Shown piece after piece: positions 13,045-22,128 of a stretch of DNA of 64,000 nt. Below the pieces are notes generated by a model. It was not told where the DNA came from, did no database searches, and was given only the letters and a program-made list of their open reading frames with translations. Made by a program: the position numbers and the translations under genes. Location of the stretch: the NCBI GenBank assembly GCA_963966185.1, contig CAWZYM010000434.1, positions 238,501 to 302,500 of the forward strand. The letters run 5' to 3'. Source of the DNA: Rhabditoides inermis (Eukaryota; Nematoda; Chromadorea; Rhabditida; Rhabditidae). Numbering within the stretch: the stretch's first letter is position 1; each line of letters begins with the position of its first letter.

Positions 13045-13865
13045 CCGTGTGTTAACAGTGTGTTAACAGTGTGTTAACAGTGTGTTAACAGTGTGTTAAC
13101 AGTGTGTTAACAGTGTGTTAACAGTGTGTTAACAGTGTGTTAACAGTGTGTTAACAGTGTGTTAACAGTGTGTTAACAGTGTGTTAACAGTGTGTTAACA
13201 GTGTGCTAACAGTGTGTTAACAGTGTGTTAACAGTGTGTTAACAGTGTGTTAACAGTGTCTTAACAGTGTGTTAACAGTGTGTTAACAGTGTGTAACAGT
13301 GTGTTAATAGTGTGTTAACAGTGTGTTAACAGTGTGTTAACAGTGTGTTAACAGTGTGTTAACAGTGTGTTAACAGTGTGTTAACAGTGTGTTAACAGTG
13401 TGTTAACAGTGTGTTAACAGTGTGTTAACAGTGTGTTAACAGTGTGTTAAGAGTGTGTAAACATCACATCACTATGGCTCACTGCACATCACTGCGGCTA
13501 GAACCTGACGGTTTGAGATTTCTGCCGGCTGAACCTGACGCTTTTATTTTTCTGGCGCTAGAACCTGACAATTTGAGATTTCTGGGCCTAGAACCTGGCG
13601 GTTTGAGATCTCTGCGGCTAGAACCTGACGGTTTGAGATCTCTGCAGCTAGAACCTGAAGGATTTAGATATTTACCGACAGAACCTGACGATTTGAGTTC
13701 TCTGCCAACAGAACCTGACGGTTTGAGATCTCTACCAACAGAACCTGACGGTTTGAGATTTCTGGGCCTAGAACCTGACGGTTTGAGATAAATACCGTCA
13801 GAACCTGACAGTTTGAGATCTCTGCGGCTAGAACCTGACGGTTTGAGATATCTGGCGCTAGAACC
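13045..13865. repeat. Satellite unit: 11-bp array, junction 13459-13491, block 13492-13865
   Basis: Copy of 1618-2427. The block offset is 11438, and the shortened GTGTAACAG unit and TTAATAG variant are retained near 13300. Confidence 0.95.
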
Positions 13866-14257
13866 CCGTGTGTTAACAGTGTGTTAACAGTGTGTTAACA
13901 GTGTGTTAACAATGTGTTAACAGTGTGTTAACAGTGTGTTAACAACGACGGTTTGAGATTTCTGGGGCTAGAACCTGACAGTTTGAGATATCTACCGACA
14001 GAACCTAACGTTTGATATCTCTGTCAAAAGAACCTGACGGATTGAGATCTCTGCCGACAGAACCTGACGGTTTGATTTCTCTGCGGCTAGAACCTGACGG
14101 TTTGAGATTTCTGCCTGCAGAACCTGACGGTTTGAGATATCTGGCGCTAGAACCTGACAGTTTGAGATATCTACCGACAGAACATGACGGTTTGAGATTT
14201 CTGCTTAGTTTACAGTGTGTTAACAGTGTGTTAACAGTGTGTTAACAGTGTGTTAAC
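13866..14257. repeat. Satellite segment interrupted by the minus-strand BEL element
   Basis: Short 11-bp array (13866-13944), 30-bp block (13945-14205) and the start of the next 11-bp array (14206-14257). The block carries a private one-base deletion (CCTAACGTTTG, near 14009) absent from its three sister copies. The array resumes at 16326 after the transposon. Confidence 0.93.
14253..14257. repeat. Target-site duplication TTAAC, left copy
   Basis: TTAAC directly precedes the LTR at 14258 and recurs at 16326-16330 directly after the other LTR. A 5-bp duplication is typical of LTR-element integration. Because TTAAC also occurs in every 11-bp unit, the exact TSD length is slightly ambiguous. 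Confidence 0.75.
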
Positions 14258-14599
14258 TAAGCGGAATCAGACTAGAGAAGTACCACCAAGGCCATACAGC
14301 AAGTACACAAGCAGGCACAATGGTTTATCAGAGTGTGAATGCAATCGGGGTTGGTTCTGGACGTCGAGGGACGTAGAGGGTCGAGGGACGGGCGACGAGG
14401 GTCGAGGGGGACTCCGAGGGGAGCAGGGGCCCAGAGAAGGCGGTGGCGAGAGAATGCCCAGACGAGGCCACGCGGCCGCTATTTACGTCGTTTGCCAGAC
14501 ATGATAATCACCGAGTTGCGTCCTTTCGCTGGTTAGCATCGTTAGTCGAATGAGTGATATTTGCATATTCAAATGAGGTCGTTTCGTCGTTCCACGACA
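14258..14599 (-). repeat. 3' LTR of gag-only element
   Basis: On the minus strand it starts TGTCGTGGAACG and ends CCGCTTA. It is a direct repeat of 15984-16325 at offset 1726. The gag reading frame runs into this LTR and stops at 14508. The plus strand carries a run of G-tracts at 14368-14421 that fits a G-quadruplex pattern. Confidence 0.92.
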
Positions 14600-15716
14600 C
14601 TCCCCCCTTTACAAGCGGAACAATCGGATAGTGGTTTGTCTGATGGCACGATAGCGGAACGATTGCTCGATTCGGGTTCTTCATCGGGTTCTTCATCTGC
14701 ATCCTGCACGCCTTGTCCATGTGGTCCTTCCATCCTACAGGGTTCCTTCTTGTCCATCTATTTCGAGTGCCGGTGTTGAGTCGTGTGTCGTTCTCCTTGT
14801 GATCGAATACGGTGCCGTGAGTGCGAAAGCAGATGCTCTTCGTGTGATAGTGATAGTGACGCGTCTTGGACAGACAATCTGACGAGTTGTGGCCTCTTCC
14901 GCAATAACGACAGTTCTCAGGTATCATATGGCAGTTTTTGGCCGAATGAGTGACCGAGTAGCACTTGAGACAGGCAGTGTTCGTCTTCGCTATCTGATAG
15001 CGGACTGTCTTCGATGTGATCACTTCGCACGTTAGAGAAGTGTGGTTGGTTGAGCTGCAGAACAGACATGCGCTCGTGTGGTGCACGCTTCCCCCTTCTC
15101 CAACGTTGACGTGGGTCGTGAGAGAGCGGATGGTACCGCTTGTCGTTTGAGGTATCACATGTTGTTCTGTCGCAAGATACTCTTCCATTCGCAAGATGGT
15201 GTGCAAATGACCCTGGATTTCTTCGTCAGACGACCAGATCATTCCACTTCCATGTTTCGCCAAGTTCATTTTCGCAACTTTTCGCTGAATGCGCGGTGGG
15301 AGAGTGCGAAACATTTCAGAGGTTCTGGGAGGGACGATTGAGCCAGGAATACTGAGTTTACTGAGCTTTGTCATGATGACAATGTCTTCGTATCGCTCAC
15401 GTAGCTCAGTCACGGTGCACGTATCGTTGAGTGGTCGCATAGCTCTCCCCAACTTCTGCAGATGCATATTGTACGAGGGAGAGTGGAAGAATCGCTCTTT
15501 GAGGTATTTCACCGCCTCATCGAGTTGCTCCGCTCGTTTCGGAAGGATTGCCTTGAGACGCGCATCTTCGCACGAATTGATCAGAAGGATAATCTTATCG
15601 ATTGGATCCATATCGGGATGCTTATACACGAATGGCTCAAAGAGATCCCAGAAGCCGATGAACGACTTTAGGTCCGAGAACTTCGGTAGAACGGATTGGA
15701 AATCGATTGATGTCAT
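14508..15716 (-). CDS. gag: Gag polyprotein of gag-only BEL-like element
   Basis: A 402-codon ORF starting at an ATG (15716-15714). Residues about 6-150 resemble the DUF1759 Gag domain of BEL/Pao elements (FWDLFEPFVYKHP..., YLKERF). Three zinc knuckles follow: C217-X2-C-X4-H-X4-C230, C249-X2-C-X4-H-X4-C262 and C269-X2-C-X3-H-X4-C281, the triple nucleocapsid array typical of this family. The role would be RNA packaging and particle assembly. The N-terminus is short: the Gag domain starts almost at the ATG, whereas the larger element's Gag has about 225 residues upstream. After the knuckles comes a low-complexity tail (MKNPMKNPNR), and the frame then crosses the polypurine tract into the LTR and stops. 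No protease motif follows. The frame is intact, so the protein could still be made. Confidence 0.85.
   Translation of the reverse strand: MTSIDFQSVLPKFSDLKSFIGFWDLFEPFVYKHPDMDPIDKIILLINSCEDARLKAILPKRAEQLDEAVKYLKERFFHSPSYNMHLQKLGRAMRPLNDTCTVTELRERYEDIVIMTKLSKLSIPGSIVPPRTSEMFRTLPPRIQRKVAKMNLAKHGSGMIWSSDEEIQGHLHTILRMEEYLATEQHVIPQTTSGTIRSLTTHVNVGEGGSVHHTSACLFCSSTNHTSLTCEVITSKTVRYQIAKTNTACLKCYSVTHSAKNCHMIPENCRYCGRGHNSSDCLSKTRHYHYHTKSICFRTHGTVFDHKENDTRLNTGTRNRWTRRNPVGWKDHMDKACRMQMKNPMKNPNRAIVPLSCHQTNHYPIVPLVKGGVSWNDETTSFEYANITHSTNDANQRKDATR
14559..14574. promoter_or_regulatory. Octamer-like palindromic motif in LTR
   Basis: ATTTGCATATTCAAAT, which on the element's sense strand reads ATTTGAATATGCAAAT. 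It contains a POU-factor octamer (ATGCAAAT) and is one base longer than the described PORE dimer site. It lies about 26-41 nt from the LTR start, in the expected U3 region. The second copy is at 16285-16300. Function is not shown. Confidence 0.3.
14600..14610 (-). other. Polypurine tract
   Basis: Minus-strand AAAGGGGGGAG abuts the 3' LTR start (TGTCG), as expected for the primer of plus-strand cDNA synthesis. Confidence 0.85.
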
Positions 15717-15945
15717 ATCATTATGTTGCCAAGTTTTTTTTTTATATTCAATAGATATAGATAGGGCGCAGAGGCCAGAAAAATGCGATTCCTCTTAATA
15801 GGATGTGTGGTCGCTCAGGACAGATATCAATCGATTATCGATCGATAATAGGTTCTCTCAGGTTGAACTTTCCCTGATTGATTGTTCAACGTGCGTTTCA
15901 CTGCTGACTTACTGTAGGCTTGGGGTGTCTCTCTGTCTTTTGATT
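15717..15945 (-). other. Untranslated leader between primer-binding site and gag
   Basis: I see no coding sequence here. It includes a T-rich run just upstream of the gag ATG (plus 15727-15740) and a perfect 16-bp palindrome ATTATCGATCGATAAT at 15834-15849, which could act as an RNA dimerisation or packaging hairpin (inference). Confidence 0.5.
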
Positions 15946-15983
15946 GACCACGGGTTCGTAATCCGAAGTGGTCCGATGCACCA
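15946..15983 (-). other. Primer-binding site with adjoining hairpin
   Basis: Directly after the 5' LTR, the minus strand begins TGGTGCATCG, complementary to a tRNA ending CGATGCACCA. Ten bases in, a 6-bp stem starts (GACCAC/GTGGTC, plus 15946-15973) enclosing a nested TTCG/CGAA stem. The complementary strand contains GGTTCGTAA, like a tRNA T-loop, but the spacing to CCA is too long for a standard tRNA, so I do not name the primer. Confidence 0.7.
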
Positions 15984-16325
15984 TAAGCGGAAACAGACTA
16001 GAGAAGTACCACCAAGGCCATACAGCAAGTACACAAGCAGGCACAATGGTTTATCAGAGTGTGAATGCAATCGGGGTTGGTTCTGGACGTCGAGGGACGT
16101 AGAGGGTCGAGGGACGGGCGACGAGGGTCGAGGGGGACTCCGAGGGGAGCAGGGGCCCAGAGAAGGCGGTGGCGAGAGAATGCCCAGACGAGGCCACGCG
16201 GCCGATATTTACGTCGTTTGCCAGACATGATAATCACCGAGTTGCGTCCTTTCGCTGGTTAGCATCGTTAGTCGAATGAGTGATATTTGCATATTCAAAT
16301 GAGGTCGTTTCGTCGTTCCACGACA
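15984..16325 (-). repeat. 5' LTR of gag-only element
   Basis: 342-bp copy of 14258-14599 with two base differences. It is followed on the right by TTAAC and the resumed 11-bp array. The transcription start and poly(A) site were not located. Confidence 0.92.
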
Positions 16326-17097
16326 TTAACAGTGTGTTAACAGTGTGTTAACAGTGTGTTAACAGTGTGTTAACAGTGTGTTAACAGTGTGTTAACAGTG
16401 TGTTAACAGTGTGTTAACAGTGTGTTAACAGTGTGTTAACAGTGTGTTAACAGTGTGTTAACAGTGTGTTAACAGTGTGTTAACAGTGTGTTAACAGTGT
16501 GTTAACAGTGTGTTAACAGTGTGTTAACAGTGTGTTAACAGTGTGTTAACAGTGTGTTAACAGTGTGTTAACAGTGTGTTAACAGTGTGTTAACAGTGTG
16601 TTAACAGTGTGTTAACAGTGTGTTAACAGTGTGTTAACAGTGTGCTAACAGTGTGTTAACAGTGTGTTAACAGTGTGTTAACAGTGTGCTAACAGTGTGT
16701 TAACAGTGTGTTAACAGTGTGCTAACAGTGTGTTAACAGTGTGTTAACAGTGTGTTAACAGTGTGTTAACAGTGTGTTAACAGTGTGTTAATAGTGTGTT
16801 AACAGTGTGTTAACAGTGTGTTAACAGTGTGTTAACAGTGTGTTAACAGTGTGTTAACAGTGTGTTAACAGTGTGTTAACAGTGTGTTAACAGTGTGTTA
16901 ACAGTGTGTTAACAGTGTGTTAACAGTGTGTTAACAGTGCGTTAACAGTGTGTTAACAGTGCGTTAACAGTGTGTTAACAGTGTGTTAACAGTGTGTTAA
17001 CAGTGTGTTAACAGTGTGTTCTTTGAAACAGTGTGTTCTAGCCGCAGAGATCTCTGCGGCTAGAACCTGACGGTTTGAGATATCTGGCGCTAGAACC
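16326..17097. repeat. Satellite: 11-bp array 16326-17034 and inverted 30-bp stub
   Basis: The first bases (16326-16330) are the right copy of the TTAAC target duplication. The array ends in an atypical GTGTGTTCTTTGAAACAG segment, then enters 30-bp sequence through a head-to-head half unit (see the palindrome at 17035). Confidence 0.93.
17035..17066. repeat. Perfect 32-bp palindrome from two inverted 30-bp half-units
   Basis: The left half GTTCTAGCCGCAGAGA is followed immediately by its exact reverse complement. The right half is ordinary block sequence, so the left half is the same repeat in reverse orientation. It is the only orientation switch I found in the satellite. Confidence 0.95.
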
Positions 17098-17438
17098 CCG
17101 TGTGTTAACAGTGTGTTAACAGTGTGTTAACAGTGTGTTAACAATGTGTTAACAGTGTGTTAACAGTGTGTTAACAACGACGGTTTGAGATTTCTGGGGC
17201 TAGAACCTGACAGTTTGAGATATCTACCGACAGAACCTAACGGTTTGATATCTCTGTCAAAAGAACCTGACGGATTGAGATCTCTGCCGACAGAACCTGA
17301 CGGTTTGATTTCTCTGCGGCTAGAACCTGACGGTTTGAGATTTCTGCCTGCAGAACCTGACGGTTTGAGATATCTGGCGCTAGAACCTGACAGTTTGAGA
17401 TATCTACCGACAGAACATGACGGTTTGAGATTTCTGCT
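17098..17438. repeat. Satellite unit: short 11-bp array, block 17177-17438
   Basis: Copy of 2428-2768 (block offset 14670) and of 18268-18608 (offset 1170). Confidence 0.95.
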
Positions 17439-18267
17439 TAGTTTACAGTGTGTTAACAGTGTGTTAACAGTGTGTTAACAGTGTGTTAACAGTGTGTTAA
17501 CAGTGTGTTAACAGTGTGTTAACAGTGTGTTAACAGTGTGTTAACAGTGTGTTAACAGTGTGTTAACAGTGTGTTAACAGTGTGTTAACAGTGTGTTAAC
17601 AGTGTGTTAACAGTGTGTTAACAGTGTGTTAACAGTGTGTTAACAGTGTGTTAACAGTGTGTTAACAGTGTGTTAACAGTGTGTTAACAGTGTGTTAACA
17701 GTGTGCTAACAGTGTGTTAACAGTGTGATAACAGTGTGTTAACAGTGTGCTAACAGTGTGCTAACAGTGTGTTAACAGTGTGTTAACAGTGTGCTAACAG
17801 TGTGTTAACAGTGTGTTAACAGTGTGTTAACAGTGTGTTAACAGTGTGTTAAGAGTGTGTAAACATCACATCACTATGGCTCACTGCACATCACTGCGGC
17901 TAGAACCTGACGGTTTGAGATTTCTGCCGGCTGAACCTGACGCTTTTATTTTTCTGGCGCTAGAACCTGACAATTTGAGATTTCTGGGCCTAGAACCTGG
18001 CGGTTTGAGATCTCTGCGGCTAGAACCTGACGGTTTGAGATCTCTGCAGCTAGAACCTGAAGGATTTAGATATTTACCGACAGAACCTGACGATTTGAGT
18101 TCTCTGCCAACAGAACCTGACGGTTTGAGATCTCTACCAACAGAACCTGACGGTTTGAGATTTCTGGGCCTAGAACCTGACGGTTTGAGATAAATACCGT
18201 CAGAACCTGACAGTTTGAGATCTCTGCGGCTAGAACCTGACGGTTTGAGATATCTGGCGCTAGAACC
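17439..18267. repeat. Satellite unit: 11-bp array, junction 17861-17893, block 17894-18267
   Basis: The array holds several GTGCTAAC variants and one GTGATAAC near its right end. The block repeats 2054-2427 at offset 15840. Confidence 0.95.
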
Positions 18268-18608
18268 CCGTGTGTTAACAGTGTGTTAACAGTGTGTTAA
18301 CAGTGTGTTAACAATGTGTTAACAGTGTGTTAACAGTGTGTTAACAACGACGGTTTGAGATTTCTGGGGCTAGAACCTGACAGTTTGAGATATCTACCGA
18401 CAGAACCTAACGGTTTGATATCTCTGTCAAAAGAACCTGACGGATTGAGATCTCTGCCGACAGAACCTGACGGTTTGATTTCTCTGCGGCTAGAACCTGA
18501 CGGTTTGAGATTTCTGCCTGCAGAACCTGACGGTTTGAGATATCTGGCGCTAGAACCTGACAGTTTGAGATATCTACCGACAGAACATGACGGTTTGAGA
18601 TTTCTGCT
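18268..18608. repeat. Satellite unit: short 11-bp array, block 18347-18608
   Basis: Third full copy of the 2428-2768 type, again leaving through CTTAGTTTACAG. Confidence 0.95.
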
Positions 18609-20417
18609 TAGTTTACAGTGTGTTAACAGTGTGTTAACAGTGTGTTAACAGTGTGTTAACAGTGTGTTAACAGTGTGTTAACAGTGTGTTAACAGTGTGT
18701 TAACAGTGTGTTAACAGTGTGTTAACAGTGTGTTAACAGTGTGTTAACAGTGTGTTAACAGTGTGTTAACAGTGTGTTAACAGTGTGTTAACAGTGTGTT
18801 AACAGTGTGTTAACAGTGTGTTAACAGTGTGTTAACAGTGTGTTAACAGTGTGTTAACAGTGTGTTAACAGTGTGCTAACAGTGTGTTAACAGTGTGTTA
18901 ACAGTGTGTTAACAGTGTGCTAACAGTGTGCTAACAGTGTGTTAACAGTGTGTTAACAGTGTGCTAACAGTGTGTTAACAGTGTGTTAACAGTGTGTTAA
19001 CAGTGTGTTAACAGTGTGTTAACAGTGTGTTAATAGTGTGTTAACAGTGTGTTAACAGTGTGTTAACAGTGTGTTAACAGTGTGTTAACAGTGTGTTAAC
19101 AGTGTGTTAACAGTGTGTTAACAGTGTGTTAACAGTGTGTTAACAGTGTGTTAACAGTGTGTTAACAGTGTGTTAACAGTGTGTTAACAGTGTGTTAACA
19201 GTGTGTTAACAGTGTGTTAACAGTGTGTTAACAGTGTGTTAACAGTGTGTTAACAGTGTGTTAACAGTGTGTTAACAGTGTGTTAACAGTGTGTTAACAG
19301 TGTGTTAACAGTGTGTTAACAGTGTGTTAACAGTGTGTTAACAGTGTGTTAACAGTGTGTTAACAGTGTGTTAACAGTGTGTTAACAGTGTGTTAACAGT
19401 GTGTTAACAGTGTGTTAACAGTGTGTTAACAGTGTGTTAACAGTGTGTTAACAGTGTGTCAACAGTGTGTTAACAGTGTGTTAACAGTGTGTTAACAGTG
19501 TGTTAACAGTGTGTTAACAGTGTGTTAACAGTGTGTTAACAGTGTGTTAACAGTGTGTTAACGGTGTGTTAAGAGTGTGTTAAGAGTGTGTAACCATCAC
19601 ATCACTATGGCTCGCTGCACATCACTGCGGCTAGAACCTGACGGTTTGAGATTTCTGCCGGCTGAACCTGACGCTTTTATTTTTCTGGCGCTAGAACCTG
19701 ACAATTTGAGATTTCTGGGCCTAGAACCTGGCGGTTTGAGATCTCTGCCGACAGAACCTGACGGTTCGATTTCTCTGCGGCTAGAACCTGACGGTTTGAG
19801 ATTTCTGCCTGCAGAACCTGACGGTTTGAGATATCTGGCGCTAGAACCTGACAGTTTGAGATCTCTGCCGCTAGAACCTGACGGTTTGAGAATTCTGCCG
19901 GCAGAACCTGACGGTTTGAGATATCTGGCGCTAGAACCTGACAGTTTGAGATATCTACCGACAGAACCTGACGGTTTGAGATCTCTGTCAACAGAACCTG
20001 ACGGTTTGAGATTTCTACCAACAGAACCTGACAGGTTTGATATCTCTGCGGCTAGAACCTGACGGTTTGAAATTTCTGCCGGCTGAACCTGACGGTTTGA
20101 GATATCTGGCGCTAGAACCTGACGGTTTGAGATCTCTGCGGCTAGAACCTGACGGTTTGAGATCTCTGCGGCTAGAACCTGACGGTTTGACATCTCTGCG
20201 GCTAGAACCTGACGGTTTTATATTTACCGACAGAACCTGACGATTTGAGTTCTCTGCCAACAGAACCTGACGGTTTGAGATCTCTACCAACAGAACCTGA
20301 CGGTTTGAGATTTCTGGGCCTAGAACCTGACGGTTTGAGATAAATACCGTCAGAACCTGACAGTTTGAGATCTCTGCGGCTAGAACCTGACGGTTTGAGA
20401 TATCTGGCGCTAGAACC
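18609..20417. repeat. Satellite unit: 11-bp array, junction 19592-19624, block 19625-20417
   Basis: First unit of the left copy of the ~10.9-kb higher-order duplication. The array has GTGCTAAC variants near 18871-18930 and one GTGTCAAC near 19458. The junction is the AACCATCAC form. The block carries the CCTGACAGG one-base insertion near 20031. Confidence 0.95.
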
Positions 20418-22128
20418 CCGTGTGTTAACAGTGTGTTAACAGTGTGTTAACAGCTAGAACCTGACGGTTTGAGATATCTGGCGCTAGAACCCCGTGTGTT
20501 AACAGTGTGTTAACAGTGTGTTAACAGTGTGTTAACAGTGTGTTAACAGTGTGTTAACAGTGTGTTAACAGTGTGTTAACAGTGTGTTAACAGTGTGTTA
20601 ACAGTGTGTTAACAGTGTGCTAACAGTGTGTTAACAGTGTGTTAACAGTGTGTTAACAGTGTGCTAACAGTGTGTTAACAGTGTGTTAACAGTGTGTTAA
20701 CAGTGTGTTAACAGTGTGTTAACAGTGTGTTAACAGTGTGTTAACAGTGTGTTAACAGTGTGTTAACAGTGTGTTAACAGTGTGTTAACAGTGTGTTAAC
20801 AGTGTGTTAACAGTGTGTTTAGTTTACAGTGTGTTAACAGTGTGTTTACAGTGTGTTAACAGTGTGTTAACAGTGTGTTAACAGTGTGTTAACAGTGTGT
20901 TAACAGTGTGTTAACAGTGTGTTAACAGTGTGTTAACAGTGTGTTAACAGTGTGTTAACAGTGTGTTAACAGTGTGTTAACAGTGTGTTAACAGTGTGTT
21001 AACAGTGTGTTAACAGTGTGTTAACAGTGTGTTAACAGTGTGTTAACAGTGTGTTAACAGTGTGTTAACAGTGTGTAAACAGTGTGTTAACGGTGTGTTA
21101 AGAGTGTGTTAACAGTGTGTTAACGGTGTGTTAAGAGTGTGTTAAGAGTGTGTAAACATCACATCACTATGGCTCGCTGCACATCACTGCGGCTAGAACC
21201 TGACGGTTTGAGATTTCTGCCGGCTGAACCTGACGCTTTTATTTTTCTGGCGCTAGAACCTGACAATTTGAGATTTCTGGGCCTAGAACCTGGCGGTTTG
21301 AGATCTCTGCCGACAGAACCTGACGGTTCGATTTCTCTGCGGCTAGAACCTGACGGTTTGAGATTTCTGCCTGCAGAACCTGACGGTTGAGATATCTGGC
21401 GCTAGAACCTGACAGTTTGAGATCTCTGCCGCTAGAACCTGACGGTTTGAGAATTCTGCCGGCAGAACCTGACGGTTTGAGAATTCTGGGGCTGGAGCCT
21501 GACGGTTTGAGATTTCTGGGGCTAGAACCTGACAGTTTGAGATATCTACCGACAGAACCTAACGGTTTGAGATCTCTGTCAAAAAGAACCTGACGGATTG
21601 AGATCTCTGCCGACAGAACCTGACGGTTTGATTTCTCTGCGGCTAGAACCTGACGGTTTGAGATTTCTGCCTGCAGAACCTGACGGTTTGAGATATCTGG
21701 CGCTAGAACCTGACAGTTTGAGATATCTACCGACAGAACATGACGGTTTGAGATCTCTGCGGCTAGAACCTGACGGTTTGAAATTTCTGCCGGCTGAACC
21801 TGACGGTTTGAGATATCTGGCGCTAGAACCTGACGGTTTGAGATCTCTGCGGCTAGAACCTGACGGTTTGAGATCTCTGCGGCTAGAACCTGACGGTTTG
21901 ACATCTCTGCGGCTAGAACCTGACGGTTTTATATTTACCGACAGAACCTGACGATTTGAGTTCTCTGCCAACAGAACCTGACGGTTTGAGATCTCTACCA
22001 ACAGAACCTGACGGTTTGAGATTTCTGGGCCTAGAACCTGACGGTTTGAGATAAATACCGTCAGAACCTGACAGTTTGAGATCTCTGCGGCTAGAACCTG
22101 ACGGTTTGAGATATCTGGCGCTAGAACC
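20418..22128. repeat. Satellite unit with one-unit stub 20453-20491 and block 21187-22128
   Basis: A 35-bp 11-bp array, a stub of little more than one 30-bp unit, and a longer 11-bp array (20492-21153, broken by TTTAGTTTACAG near 20818) precede the junction (21154-21186). The block has a one-base deletion (GACGGTTGAG, near 21387) and a one-base insertion (GTCAAAAAGAACC, near 21582) that together restore the 30-bp register. Confidence 0.95.

Larger units (their letters stand above)
14258..16325 (-). mobile_element. Gag-only BEL/Pao-like LTR element (2068 bp, no pol)
   Basis: A complete LTR-to-LTR element read on the minus strand: 5' LTR 15984-16325, primer-binding site 15966-15983, gag ORF 15716-14508, polypurine tract 14610-14600 and 3' LTR 14258-14599. 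The two 342-bp LTRs differ at only two positions by eye (14266 T versus 15992 A, and C versus A after GCGGCCG). A TTAAC duplication flanks the element. Protease, RT, RNase H and integrase are absent, and the 1384-bp internal region has room only for gag. The arrangement resembles the gag-only 'TR-GAG' class described in plants. Mobilisation would need pol in trans, perhaps from a BEL element; this is inference. Confidence 0.88.

Noticed and set aside
14250..14536. Overlapping plus-strand ORFs in the small element's LTR (GC-rich, Arg/Gly-rich)
   Set aside because: They lie antisense to the element, arise from low-complexity GGG/CGA sequence, and recur identically in both LTRs (also 15805-16262).
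15289..15798. Plus-strand 169-codon ORF across the small element's gag
   Set aside because: It is antisense to a gag frame with clear Gag and zinc-knuckle domains, shows no recognisable domain, and starts inside the gag sequence.
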